A program made the position numbers and the translations under genes. A stretch of DNA of 64,000 bases from Chitinophaga sp. 180180018-3 (GTDB lineage Bacteria > Bacteroidota > Bacteroidia > Chitinophagales > Chitinophagaceae), in the NCBI RefSeq assembly GCF_037893185.1, contig NZ_CP140772.1, positions 1,798,001 to 1,862,000 of the forward strand, read 5' to 3'. How positions within the stretch are numbered: position 1 is the first letter of the stretch; every line of letters starts with the position of its first letter. Positions 50,585-58,640 of this stretch are shown piece by piece. A model generated the notes under the pieces. The model did no database searches, had not been told where the DNA came from, and saw only the letters and a program-made list of their open reading frames with translations.

Positions 50585-52270
50585 CTACCTGCTGCGCCCG
50601 CGTTTCTTTACCTTATGAACGTTATGCGCAGGGATGCTTTTCTTGGATACAGAAATAATGGGTGATTTTTGATCCGGCTTAACCCGCTGGCTATTGTTCC
50701 TTTTGACGGTCTCCGCAAAGCGGGTCTGATCCCACGGAATAATATTCGATTGAAAATGTAACTGCGGCCCTTTCTGTTTAAGGCCGGCCACTACATTAAA
50801 TCCGTATCTCCGGTTCGCCCAAATGGGGTCCAGCCAATCTTCATGAGGTATCTGGACAACGATTACATCTTTCGGGATTTCTTTGCTGCTCAGACTTACT
50901 TCCTGGAACGTATGTGTTTTTTGATTATAGGGAATGGTATATGTTTCGTTTTTCGGCGAGTAGTAATATTCAAGTTCAGAGAAGATGATACCGCGTGACC
51001 ATATATCATCTTTGGGACGGAGCCTGTCCCTTGCAAGGTCAACATAAAAAGTATGGCCCGCAATATCAATAGTAGGCAACATCTGTTGTTGTTCCAGCTT
51101 ATTAATGACAGTCTGATCTACCATCAGATCAAAATCGGACATATTCTGTATTTCACTTTCCGGTACGCCATGCTTTTTTGCCATACCAGCCGGGTCAAGC
51201 TCTACGAAGTCAGGTATCTGGACAACGGTATAATCCCATTGATCTATTCCGGGCAAGCCTTTACTTTTTCGGCTGTAAGGGAACTCATATCCTGAACCGG
51301 GAAGCTCCCGCATGTCCAAAAAGGAAATAACATTTTGCCGGTTGGCTTTCTCCCGCAGCTCCAAACGGTTCACATCCACGATAAATTCCGTCCCATGTAT
51401 GTTGAGTATTGGAAGTGCCCTTGCCGTATCGGTGGGTAGCCTAAAAGGGATATCCGTACGCATATCATTGACTTCATATTCTTCTTTTGGTCTTAATTGC
51501 TCGGCGGTATTCCGCTTTATGTGCATCGGCACATCGGTTTCCTCCCAGGGCAGGATGCGGGCTTCATGATGCATCTGGAAAGACTCCAGGCTTTTGAAGT
51601 TGGGGAGACTGAAACCGTATTTTTTTGCCCAGCCCGGTTCATCCATTTCGGCAGCATGGGGAAACCGTACCATAATAAAATCTTTCGGGAGTTCAGTCAG
51701 GGCGGAAGTATTGTGCTGCTGAAACTCTCGTGTAGCAGGATTATAAGGTATTACATACGCTTGCCGTTCGTCATCATAATATTGCTGTATTTGGTCAAAG
51801 CCTATGCCTTTGGATCTGAAGTCATCCTTTGGGCGGAGTTTATACATTTGCAGGTCTACATAAAAGGTATGCCCCGCAATATCCAGCGTGGGCAGGATGC
51901 CTTTATTTAACCGTAAGTCGAGCGGGCTGCCCGGCGCAATCATCAGATCGAGATCGGACTTTCCGATCACCTCTTTCAATGGCCGCCTATACTTCTCCGC
52001 CATACCTAATGGGTCAATGCGGGTCAGTTCGGGTATTTCCACCCTCGGAAAGTCATCTATATAACTAAGATCAACGATCTTACTTTCGTCAACAATATTT
52101 TTTGTACCCAAATCATAATAGAAGAAATAGCCATTGTTATTTCCTGTGTACCGCATATCAGTTATGGGCATTACATTTTGCGGATTATTCTTTTCCCTTA
52201 GTTCTTCTCTGAGAACATCTATAATAAACTCCGTTCCTTCAATTTGGATACTTGGCAATGTTCTTTCCAT
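50585..52270 (-). CDS. Unrecognised repeat-family protein 3 (four units, 561 residues)
   Basis: This four-unit paralogue has units opening at about residues 4, 127, 284 and 398. Units 1 and 3 follow one subtype (EGTEFI(I/V)DV, ELREK); units 2 and 4 follow another (AGHTFYVDL, LRPKDD). The pattern therefore reads A-B-A-B, where A and B themselves share the (I)DI.G..F.VD...LR.K core. The C-terminal tail is long, basic and probably flexible, ending HKVKKRGRSR. It starts 38 bp after traD with no terminator between, so it belongs to the traA-traD transcript. No known domain was recognised. Confidence 0.8.
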   Translation of the reverse strand: MERTLPSIQIEGTEFIIDVLREELREKNNPQNVMPITDMRYTGNNNGYFFYYDLGTKNIVDESKIVDLSYIDDFPRVEIPELTRIDPLGMAEKYRRPLKEVIGKSDLDLMIAPGSPLDLRLNKGILPTLDIAGHTFYVDLQMYKLRPKDDFRSKGIGFDQIQQYYDDERQAYVIPYNPATREFQQHNTSALTELPKDFIMVRFPHAAEMDEPGWAKKYGFSLPNFKSLESFQMHHEARILPWEETDVPMHIKRNTAEQLRPKEEYEVNDMRTDIPFRLPTDTARALPILNIHGTEFIVDVNRLELREKANRQNVISFLDMRELPGSGYEFPYSRKSKGLPGIDQWDYTVVQIPDFVELDPAGMAKKHGVPESEIQNMSDFDLMVDQTVINKLEQQQMLPTIDIAGHTFYVDLARDRLRPKDDIWSRGIIFSELEYYYSPKNETYTIPYNQKTHTFQEVSLSSKEIPKDVIVVQIPHEDWLDPIWANRRYGFNVVAGLKQKGPQLHFQSNIIPWDQTRFAETVKRNNSQRVKPDQKSPIISVSKKSIPAHNVHKVKKRGRSR

Positions 52271-52308
52271 CTCCCTTTAATTTTGAAAAACAAAAGGGAG
52301 CTGTCTTT

Positions 52309-52941
52309 TCAGACAAACTCCCCAATGTCAAAGTCACTCAGATCATTTTTCCGCAAATCGGAAGAACCGGAATCCATTCCTGTCGGCAGGCTCCTGTCCA
52401 ATAATACTGCAATCTTTCGGGAAGCGCCTTCCATTGAGTTTTCCAAAAGGCTGAATAGTTCGGTTCCCTGTATCCTTTGAACTATATCCACCGCTTTTTG
52501 CTGCAAGGCCGGTTCCAGCACTTCTTGCTGTAACAAGGCCCCCACGGTACTCAGTTCGTCGAAGGTAACCCCTGTGGCAAAACCGTCATCGCCGTTCGGA
52601 TAACCATATCCATTCCATTCTTCTTCCTCTTCTTCAAGGTTGGGGCCGTCCCCAAAAACTTCATCCAGCTCTTCCTGCGGAATTTCCCTTGCGAAACCCT
52701 TTTCACTGGTTTCTGTTTCAAAATTATCAGCCGTAACCTTCGGTTTAGCTAAATGGCGTTGGGTGGCATTACTTGGCACTGCTTGTCGTACAGGCGGCTT
52801 TGGCTGGCCCATTATTTCCGGTAAATCAGGATTTACAGGAGGCTGTTGCCGATTGTTCCGCTCCACTTTTTTAATGGTAATTTTGTCCTTCGCCAGCAGA
52901 ACAATGACGATGAGCAGGCATATTAAAATCAGCAGTTCCAT
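52309..52941 (-). CDS. traD: Conjugative transfer protein TraD (DUF4122)
   Basis: The 210-residue product has an N-terminal membrane anchor (about residues 2-16, LLILICLLIVIVLL), then a proline-rich and acidic linker. The conserved C-terminal domain contains GVTFDELSTVGALLQQEVLEP and RIQGTELFSLLENSMEGASR. This fits the DUF4122/TraD family of Bacteroidota ICEs. It probably acts at the cytoplasmic face of the inner membrane; the exact role is unknown. It lies between the DUF3408 genes and the three repeat-family genes. Confidence 0.85.
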   Translation of the reverse strand: MELLILICLLIVIVLLAKDKITIKKVERNNRQQPPVNPDLPEIMGQPKPPVRQAVPSNATQRHLAKPKVTADNFETETSEKGFAREIPQEELDEVFGDGPNLEEEEEEWNGYGYPNGDDGFATGVTFDELSTVGALLQQEVLEPALQQKAVDIVQRIQGTELFSLLENSMEGASRKIAVLLDRSLPTGMDSGSSDLRKNDLSDFDIGEFV

Positions 52942-52943
52942 AA

Positions 52944-53216
52944 CTAAAATATAGGTTTGTTCTTGTCGTTATAAATGGTTTTTATTTCCTGGCCAAAATC
53001 CTGGAAGTGGTGCTTCAGAACACTATGCAGATAATCAGCAATGGTAATTTTTCCCGCACCAAGTATAAATGCAATGTGGGACAGTTTTTCGTGGAACTCC
53101 GGGCTGACATATACCGTTTTCCCGTCCTTTGCCAAAAAACCGGTAGGTGTTAAGAATGCCGATTGATATTCGGCAATGCGTAACGTGTTCCTTTGTTTTT
53201 GATTTGTCTTTTTCAT
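52944..53216 (-). CDS. DUF3408 transfer-region protein 3
   Basis: This is a 90-residue protein with the DUF3408 core: VYVSPEFHEKLSHI, then ADYLHSVLKHHFQDFGQEI and a final NKNKPIF. The N-terminus is basic (KKTNQKQRNTLRIAEY). It shares the core with the two upstream genes, so three DUF3408 paralogues lie in tandem. The fold resembles ribbon-helix-helix-like DNA-binding accessory proteins, but this is inference. It is coupled closely to traD (2 bp). Confidence 0.82.
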   Translation of the reverse strand: MKKTNQKQRNTLRIAEYQSAFLTPTGFLAKDGKTVYVSPEFHEKLSHIAFILGAGKITIADYLHSVLKHHFQDFGQEIKTIYNDKNKPIF

Positions 53217-53227
53217 GATCCAATACT

Positions 53228-53518
53228 TTAAAAAATGGGTTTAAACTTTTCATTAAAATCCTTGGTAATTGCCTGCTCGAACTGCTCGAAATGATGTTTA
53301 AGTATATTGTCCAGATAAGCGTACAACGGGATTTTATCATCTCCAATGACGTGAACAATCCTAACGATACGCTCATGGTATTCGGGGCGTATGTAGATCG
53401 ATTTTTCACCCCGGCACGCCATTGCGTGCTGTTTCAGGAACTGGGTTCCGTAGCTTTCTTTTTTAACGGAGCCATTACCTGCCTGTATGGTCTTTGCGTT
53501 TTTAATATTCTTTTTCAT
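53228..53518 (-). CDS. DUF3408 transfer-region protein 2 (TraC position)
   Basis: The start at 53518 (MKKNIKNAKTIQ) is chosen to avoid overlap with the upstream gene. The 96-residue product has the DUF3408 core (IYIRPEYHERIVRIVHVIGD, AYLDNILKHHFEQFEQAI, KFKPIF). The N-terminal 30 residues are Lys-rich and look flexible. It is one of three paralogues in tandem, which may form hetero-oligomers on DNA or with the ParA-like TraA. Confidence 0.82.
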   Translation of the reverse strand: MKKNIKNAKTIQAGNGSVKKESYGTQFLKQHAMACRGEKSIYIRPEYHERIVRIVHVIGDDKIPLYAYLDNILKHHFEQFEQAITKDFNEKFKPIF

Positions 53519-53531
53519 TGGTTTTGTTTTA

Positions 53532-53936
53532 CTATAAAATGGGTTTATACCTGTCATTGAAATAATCCGTTATCTCGTTGCCAAATTCCCTGAAATGATA
53601 TTCGAGAATATTGTCTATGTAGGAATAGAGTGTCGTTTTATCCTCCCTTGCCAGTTGAACGATCCGCAGCAGCCGCTCGTGAAACTCCGGTCTGATATAT
53701 ACCACTTTCCCATTTCTTCCGGAAGGGTAACGATTGGTCAAGAAAACATCTTCGTAGTCAATTTTCTTTGATGAAGCAGACTTTGTTTTTTCACGGGCTT
53801 TAGGCTCTTTATGCTCCGCCTGATCCTTATCCGTCTTTGTTACCGGAGCAGGTTCAGCGCCGCTCATAATGTTCATCAGGTAATCCTCATCCACGTTGGG
53901 CTTCTCAAATCCTTTCTTTATGTTATCTGTATCCAT
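53532..53936 (-). CDS. traB: DUF3408 transfer-region protein 1 (TraB position)
   Basis: The 134-residue product has a charged, disordered N-terminal half (Lys/Glu/Ala-rich, about residues 25-60) and the DUF3408 core (VYIRPEFHERLLRIVQLAR, SYIDNILEYHFREFG, YKPIL). It lies 12 bp downstream of the ParA-like gene. ParA proteins usually work with a small DNA-binding partner, and DUF3408 proteins are good candidates; that link is inference. Confidence 0.82.
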   Translation of the reverse strand: MDTDNIKKGFEKPNVDEDYLMNIMSGAEPAPVTKTDKDQAEHKEPKAREKTKSASSKKIDYEDVFLTNRYPSGRNGKVVYIRPEFHERLLRIVQLAREDKTTLYSYIDNILEYHFREFGNEITDYFNDRYKPIL

Positions 53937-53948
53937 ATCACAACTGAT

Positions 53949-54716
53949 TTAAGAATGAACAATTTTTAAGAACTCTTGTACAAAGAGATCCATTTTAGTC
54001 ATTTTCAGCAGGCCCGGTTCTGCCGCAAGCAGGCTTGAACGGAAGATGTAGTTGCCCGTATCGTCCGTTTCCTTGCGGAAGCGCTTGCTGTCCATAATTC
54101 TTGTATCCATAATGGAAAGGCCAAGCTGTCCGATCACCTGTTGGTAAGCATCGTAAAGCATCGTCTTCTCCCTGCCGTCCACCTGGTTCCAGAACAACCA
54201 GAATACCTGCTCTTTATTGGCGTTTTCAATTTCAGGAAGCTGGAGAAATGCTTTTGCAAATCCGAGCGTACTTTCCACTACAAACCGGTCCGCAGTGAGC
54301 GGCGAAAAAATAAAGTCCATTGCTTTCAGCGTTGTCAGCACGCCCTTTGTGTTTGCCGTTCCCGGCAAGTCAAAAAAAATCATATCGGGGTGTGCCGTCG
54401 ATTGCTGCACATACTCCAACGCTTTGTCCAGCGCTTCATCTGCCCTGCAACGGATAATGGGATAGGCTTTCTTATTGATAGCCTGGAATTGTTTCATTGC
54501 AGCTTTTTTGTGATAGTCGTTCTGCATAACGGTCTTCAGATCCCTTTCCCTCATTTTGCTTAGGCTGTGCTGGGGAAAATCGCAGTCCAGTACCACTATA
54601 TTAAATCCGAGCCGGTAATGGAGCAAGCTGGCAAGCAGGGTTGTTATGGTTGATTTTCCCACGCCGCCTTTTTGTGTGGAGAAGCTGATTTTTAAAGTTT
54701 TTTTTACTGTTTCCAT
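53949..54716 (-). CDS. traA: ParA-family ATPase TraA
   Basis: The start at 54716 (METVKKTLKISF) is chosen from the longer frame. The 255-residue product has the deviant Walker A motif STQKGGVGKST at about residues 12-22, VVLDCDFPQHSL (Walker A') and MIFFDLPG (Walker B). It is of the ParA/MinD type that opens CTnDOT-like transfer operons and is needed for transfer or partition. The start of its operon lies in the long intergenic region upstream of it. Confidence 0.92.
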   Translation of the reverse strand: METVKKTLKISFSTQKGGVGKSTITTLLASLLHYRLGFNIVVLDCDFPQHSLSKMRERDLKTVMQNDYHKKAAMKQFQAINKKAYPIIRCRADEALDKALEYVQQSTAHPDMIFFDLPGTANTKGVLTTLKAMDFIFSPLTADRFVVESTLGFAKAFLQLPEIENANKEQVFWLFWNQVDGREKTMLYDAYQQVIGQLGLSIMDTRIMDSKRFRKETDDTGNYIFRSSLLAAEPGLLKMTKMDLFVQEFLKIVHS

Positions 54717-55095
54717 TTTTCTAAAATTTAAAATTGTCCATTTGATAAATTGTGCAGTTGTACTGCCGCTTTTCTGCTTTACCATTTTTCCGGGTTGCTG
54801 TACCGTTGTGTTTTTTTACAGTTTCCCTGTTATATGCTTTTGCTTAAATCTGAAAACCCGTAAAGGTTTGTTTCTGTAAACATTGCTGCTTTTACGTTTT
54901 TATGGTTTTAAAACTTTATACTTTTACACCCCTGCATTTTTAAACCTGTGTTCTTTTCCTGTTTTCTGTATGTGCTTGAAACAGCACATACATTTTGTTT
55001 TTTTCTTTTCCGCACTTTTTTCTGTAAGTGCTCCTGTACAACTTTGAAACAAAGAAAATACCTCGGGCAGCTATATTTTAGAATGTGGTAGTCAT
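54717..55095. other. Long leader region of the tra operon
   Basis: On the minus strand this is a purine-rich leader with no gene. A perfect 10-bp hairpin TGTATGTGCT / AGCACATACA (54967-54992, 6-nt loop) is present, followed by a T-rich tract on the plus strand. It could regulate the traA transcript or end stray plus-strand transcription. Confidence 0.5.
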
Positions 55096-55119
55096 TGGCG
55101 TTCAGTGGCAGTCTTTGGC
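55096..55119. promoter_or_regulatory. Phased TGGC-box site between traA and mobA
   Basis: TGGC at 55096, 55106 and 55116, an exact 10-bp period, lie 380-403 bp upstream of traA. A 13-mer GTGGAGCACTGTA follows at 55123, shared with position 36946. Orientation relative to traA is the same as at the other sites. Confidence 0.5.
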
Positions 55120-55223
55120 AGTGTGGAGCACTGTAATGCTTTGACAAAGCAGCCCTTACTTTGTAATAGCTCCAATGCTATGGGTAAATGGAAAGAACAT
55201 TACAACATACAGGTAACAGGTGG

Positions 55224-55278
55224 AACGGCTCGCAGCCGTTTTTTTCTGCTTTATCTAATCCGTCCCGCAGGGCGGATT
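55224..55278 (+). terminator. Two hairpins with T-tracts upstream of the oriT-like region
   Basis: AACGGCT / AGCCGTT (55224-55240) is followed by five T. ATCCG(T)CCC / GGGCGGAT (55258-55277) is followed by further T. Both look like terminators on the plus strand, and they insulate or help fold the region before mobA. Confidence 0.6.
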
Positions 55279-55280
55279 TT

Positions 55281-55400
55281 TCTGTTCACCCGAACAGAGC
55301 AAGTTGTGTTTTGAGGCACTCGGAACCTGTTCCGTGCCTCAAAACAACTTGCCCTTGCAGGGGGCCGGAAAACACCCTCCGAAGTCGGGGTTTTTGTTGG
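55281..55400. other. Candidate origin of transfer (oriT) in front of mobA-mobB
   Basis: A 7-bp hairpin TCTGTTC / GAACAGA (55281-55298) is followed by a very long inverted repeat: left arm 55299-55326, right arm 55329-55352, ending GTTCCG-TGCCTCAAAAC-AACTTGC, with only two unpaired bases. A GC-rich segment with GGGGGCCGG and ACCC / GGGT pairing follows. It lies directly upstream of the relaxase operon. The nick site is not identified. Confidence 0.6.
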
Positions 55401-55449
55401 ATTACTGAACGATCAGCTCGCTGACGCTCGTTTTAAAAATTATATAGTT

Positions 55450-55893
55450 ATGAATGAACAGCAGAAAAAGAAACAATACAAAGGTGGTCGTAATCCTAAA
55501 GCAAACCCAAGCATCCACCGTTATGTATTTCGTTTGACGGACGAAGAAAATGCAAAATTCCTATCGCTCTTTGAAGCCTCTGGAGCAGATAACAAGGCGC
55601 AATTTGTTACTTCTTTACTGTTTGATAAACCGGTAAAGAGTGTGAAAGTAGATATGGCCGCAATGGATTATTATACCAGACTAACCGCGTTGTTCGGCCA
55701 GTTCAGGGCAGTTGGGATTAATTATAACCAGGTCGTGAAGATCCTTTACCGCAATTTTTCGGAGAAGAAGGCCGCCGCTTATCTCTTTAAACTGGAAAAA
55801 CAAACGGCAGAACTCGCAAAATTATGCCGGGATATTATGGAGCTAACAAAGGAGTTTGAAGTCAAACACCTGAACAAAAGCGGGGAGAAATGA
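55450..55893 (+). CDS. mobA: Mobilisation protein MobA (relaxosome accessory, MobC-like fold)
   Basis: The 147-residue product has a basic N-terminus (KKKQYKGGRNPKANPSIHRY), a ribbon-helix-helix-like part (YVFRLTDEENAKFLSLFEASG) and a helical C-terminal half with GQFRAVGINYNQVVKIL. The GxNxNQ-like motif is typical of relaxosome accessory proteins that help the relaxase at oriT. Its end overlaps mobB by 4 bp (ATGA). It lies 50 bp downstream of the hairpin-rich oriT candidate. Confidence 0.9.
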   Translation: MNEQQKKKQYKGGRNPKANPSIHRYVFRLTDEENAKFLSLFEASGADNKAQFVTSLLFDKPVKSVKVDMAAMDYYTRLTALFGQFRAVGINYNQVVKILYRNFSEKKAAAYLFKLEKQTAELAKLCRDIMELTKEFEVKHLNKSGEK

Positions 55894-57203
55894 TAGCGAA
55901 AATTGGTCATGGTGTAAATATGACAGGTGCACTTTCTTACAATCAGCTTAAAGTAGACAAGGAAAACGGGAAGGTTTTAGCAACACAAAGGATTATGGAA
56001 ACACCGGATGGCAGCTATTCGGTAGCTCAGTTATACCGTTCTTTTGAACCTTACCTCATCGCAAATAAAAAAACCGAAAAGCCCGTATTGCATATATCGC
56101 TCAATCCCGATCCCGGTGATAAAGTAACGGATGAAAATTTCAGGCAGATTGCCAAAGACTACATGGAGCGAATGGGCTACGGAGAACAGCCCTATGTCGT
56201 TTTTAAGCACACCGACATTGAACGCACGCATATCCATATTGTGTCTACCTGTGTTGACCGGTACGGCAAGAAGATACCCGACACATTTGAGAAGCTGCGC
56301 TCGATGGATGCTTGCAGGGCGTTGGAGCAAAAGTATAACCTCATACCTGCAACAGAGAAACAGCGCACCGGCAATGATCAGCTATTCCGCCCGGTTGATT
56401 ATAATGCCGGGGACATTAAGAGCCAGATCGCATCCGTAGTGCGGCACCTGCCAAAGTATTACCAGTACCAAACGCTTGGAGCCTACAATGCCCTGCTTTC
56501 GATGTTCAATATTACCGCTGAAGAAGTAAAGGGAGAACTACATGGACAGTCCAGGCACGGCATCGTGTATTTTGCGCTGAACGAACACGGAGAAAAAGCC
56601 AGTAACCCTTTTAAGTCATCCCTTTTTGGTAAAGATGCCGGATGGGACACGTTGCAACAGCATTTTATCGAGGCCAAGAAAAAAATGAAGACTGATCCAG
56701 CAAAAGCCATCCTCAAAAATACCATTGAAGCGGCAATGCACCTTACCGGCACCGAGGCCGATTTTAAAAAGCAACTGATGGAGCAAGGCATTAACACCGT
56801 TGTACGACGCACCGGGGAGGGGCGCATTTATGGCATGACGTTCATAGACCATGAAAGCCGTACGGTTTGGAATGGATCACAACTGGATACAGATCTTTCA
56901 GCCAATGTTTTTAACGATTGGTGGAAAGAGCAGTTTGCAGAACATCGTCAGGACGCCGACGATGCAAGGATCAACACGCCATTGCCAACCACTGGTAAAA
57001 ATGTCGGGGAAGCGTCAGACGAAACCCATGAGCTTTTTGATTTTCTGAACGAAGAACAGCCTGCCTACCTCAATGAAGACTTAGGACTTATAGATGGGTT
57101 AGGTGGGTTATTGCCTGAAGCCCAGGGAGAAGATTACGAGGAACAGGATTTTGCTAACCGGATGAGGAAAAAGAAGAAAAGCAAAAGACAGGGCAAACAG
57201 TAA
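55890..57203 (+). CDS. mobB: Relaxase MobB (mobilisation nuclease)
   Basis: The 437-residue product has a relaxase domain over about residues 1-250. It includes a likely catalytic Tyr in ALSYNQLKV, a VLHISLNP strand and the metal-binding three-histidine motif HTDIERTHIHIV at about residues 107-118. The C-terminal third is acidic and variable, then ends in a very basic tail (MRKKKKSKRQGKQ), which is typical of relaxases moved through a T4SS. It nicks oriT and pilots the strand. It is coupled to mobA. Confidence 0.93.
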   Translation: MIAKIGHGVNMTGALSYNQLKVDKENGKVLATQRIMETPDGSYSVAQLYRSFEPYLIANKKTEKPVLHISLNPDPGDKVTDENFRQIAKDYMERMGYGEQPYVVFKHTDIERTHIHIVSTCVDRYGKKIPDTFEKLRSMDACRALEQKYNLIPATEKQRTGNDQLFRPVDYNAGDIKSQIASVVRHLPKYYQYQTLGAYNALLSMFNITAEEVKGELHGQSRHGIVYFALNEHGEKASNPFKSSLFGKDAGWDTLQQHFIEAKKKMKTDPAKAILKNTIEAAMHLTGTEADFKKQLMEQGINTVVRRTGEGRIYGMTFIDHESRTVWNGSQLDTDLSANVFNDWWKEQFAEHRQDADDARINTPLPTTGKNVGEASDETHELFDFLNEEQPAYLNEDLGLIDGLGGLLPEAQGEDYEEQDFANRMRKKKKSKRQGKQ

Positions 57204-57267
57204 CAACTTAGGAGCAGAAAATTGTTTTGAACAGACCTGCCATTGCCAATTACAGGCAAACAATAGC

Positions 57268-57615
57268 TTACTTTTCTACTATCATTTTATGATGCTTTTT
57301 ACCCCATTCAATCATTTGAGTAATTAGGTTTCCGTATTCTTTGGAATATTCTGTGAACACGTATTCAACGGTAACCGGTGCATCTGTGCGCACTGTTCGG
57401 GTAATTAGTTTATTGTCTTCCAACTCTTTCAGATTGCGGGATAGCATTCTGGTAGTAATTCCCGGAATGCTGCGCTCAATATCCCTGAAACGTTTATTTC
57501 CATTACATATTGAATGAATAATGGGAAGTTTCCATTTGCCCCCGATGACATAAATAGTGTCCTGCAAAGCCTTTGTCTTTGCGGCCAGCTCCTCTTGATT
57601 AATCTTTTTTGCCAT
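57268..57615 (-). CDS. HxlR-family regulator 2 (ICE cargo)
   Basis: This 115-residue winged-helix protein has the core YVIGGKWKLPIIHSICNGNKRF and the recognition part DIERSIPGITTRMLSRNLKELE. The signature cysteine of classical HxlR is not in the usual place, since the N-terminus has KTKALQDTIYV instead. It is divergent from the quinone oxidoreductase gene, its likely target. A GTATCA / TGATAC dyad lies in the shared promoter region. Confidence 0.9.
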   Translation of the reverse strand: MAKKINQEELAAKTKALQDTIYVIGGKWKLPIIHSICNGNKRFRDIERSIPGITTRMLSRNLKELEDNKLITRTVRTDAPVTVEYVFTEYSKEYGNLITQMIEWGKKHHKMIVEK

Positions 57616-57627
57616 AGCTGTTTTTTG

Positions 57628-57670
57628 GTATCATCCGTTATAGTGGTTACAAAGTTATACCATTTGATAC
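57628..57670. promoter_or_regulatory. Divergent promoter region with dyad, HxlR operator candidate
   Basis: GTATCA (57628-57633) and TGATAC (57665-57670) form an inverted repeat. On the minus strand TAACTTTG (57650-57657) matches the Bacteroidota -7 element for the HxlR gene. The whole segment lies between the divergent genes. Confidence 0.45.
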
Positions 57671-57699
57671 GTAATTTTACCTGTTTAAAGTAAAATTAG

Positions 57700-58636
57700 A
57701 TGAAAGCAATAATCTTAAAAACATCGGGAGGGGTAGAAAACTTTGCCCTGGCAAACATCCCGACACCTGAAATAAAATCAAACGAAGTATTGATCAAGGT
57801 AAAGGCTATCGGTATTAATCCGGCGGATGCCCGTGTGAGAAATGAAATGAAGAAGGCTTATTTTGAGAATGCCACCATTATCTTAGGGTGGGACGCTTCC
57901 GGTGAAATCGTAGAGATCGGTAGTGATGTTGGATTTTAAAGTCGGAGATGAAGTATTTGGGCTTATCGGCTTGCCAGGTGTGGGCAGAACCTATGCAGAG
58001 TACGTCGCTGCTCCTGCATCACAGATTGCTGTTAAACCCAAAAATATCTCACACGAACAGGCGGCGGTTTCCACAATGGCTGCACTCACCGCGCTGCAAG
58101 CCATCCGCAAATTAGGCATCAAACAGGGTGACCGTGTTCTCATAACTGCCGCAGGTGGTGGTGTGGGGCATTTTGGTGTCCAGTTTGCAAAATTATACGG
58201 CGCGTATGTTATCGCCCTTGCTTCTACCGACAAAAGAGATTTCGTCATAGGTTTAGGGGCCGATGAGTTTATTGATTACAAAAAACAACGTTTTGAAGAT
58301 GTTGTAAAGGATGTTGATTATGTGCTGGATGCAGTGAAACAGGACGACCATATACTTCGCAGTCTTGAAGTATTGAAAAAGGGTGGTACACTGGTCAGTC
58401 TCTGGTCAGAGCTTCCTAAGGAACAGATGGAAAAAGCAAAAGAGCTTGGCGTACATGCCGTTTATAATGTGGTGCAGGCCAGTGGCGATGATATGAAGTT
58501 TGTAGCAGGGCTTCTGGAGGAAGAAAAAATTATACCGCACGTTTCCAAAACTTTTGTCTTTGAGGATATGGCCCAAGCCCACCTGGAAATAGAAAAGGGA
58601 CATACACAGGGAAAAATTGTTGTTCAAATCAAATAG
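57700..58636 (+). pseudogene. Quinone oxidoreductase-like (MDR superfamily), frameshifted
   Basis: Two reading frames together make one zinc-binding-dehydrogenase-type NADPH:quinone oxidoreductase of about 310 residues. Frame 1 (57700-57939) gives the GroES-like N-terminus up to GSDV. Frame 2 resumes with DFKVGDEVFGLIGLPGVG and carries the cofactor fold (GGGVGHFGVQFAKLYGA). The join at about 57929-57933 needs one base removed or two added. The gene is otherwise well conserved, so the shift is recent or a sequencing error. It reduces quinones or enones with NADPH when intact. Confidence 0.85.
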
Positions 58637-58640
58637 CGGG

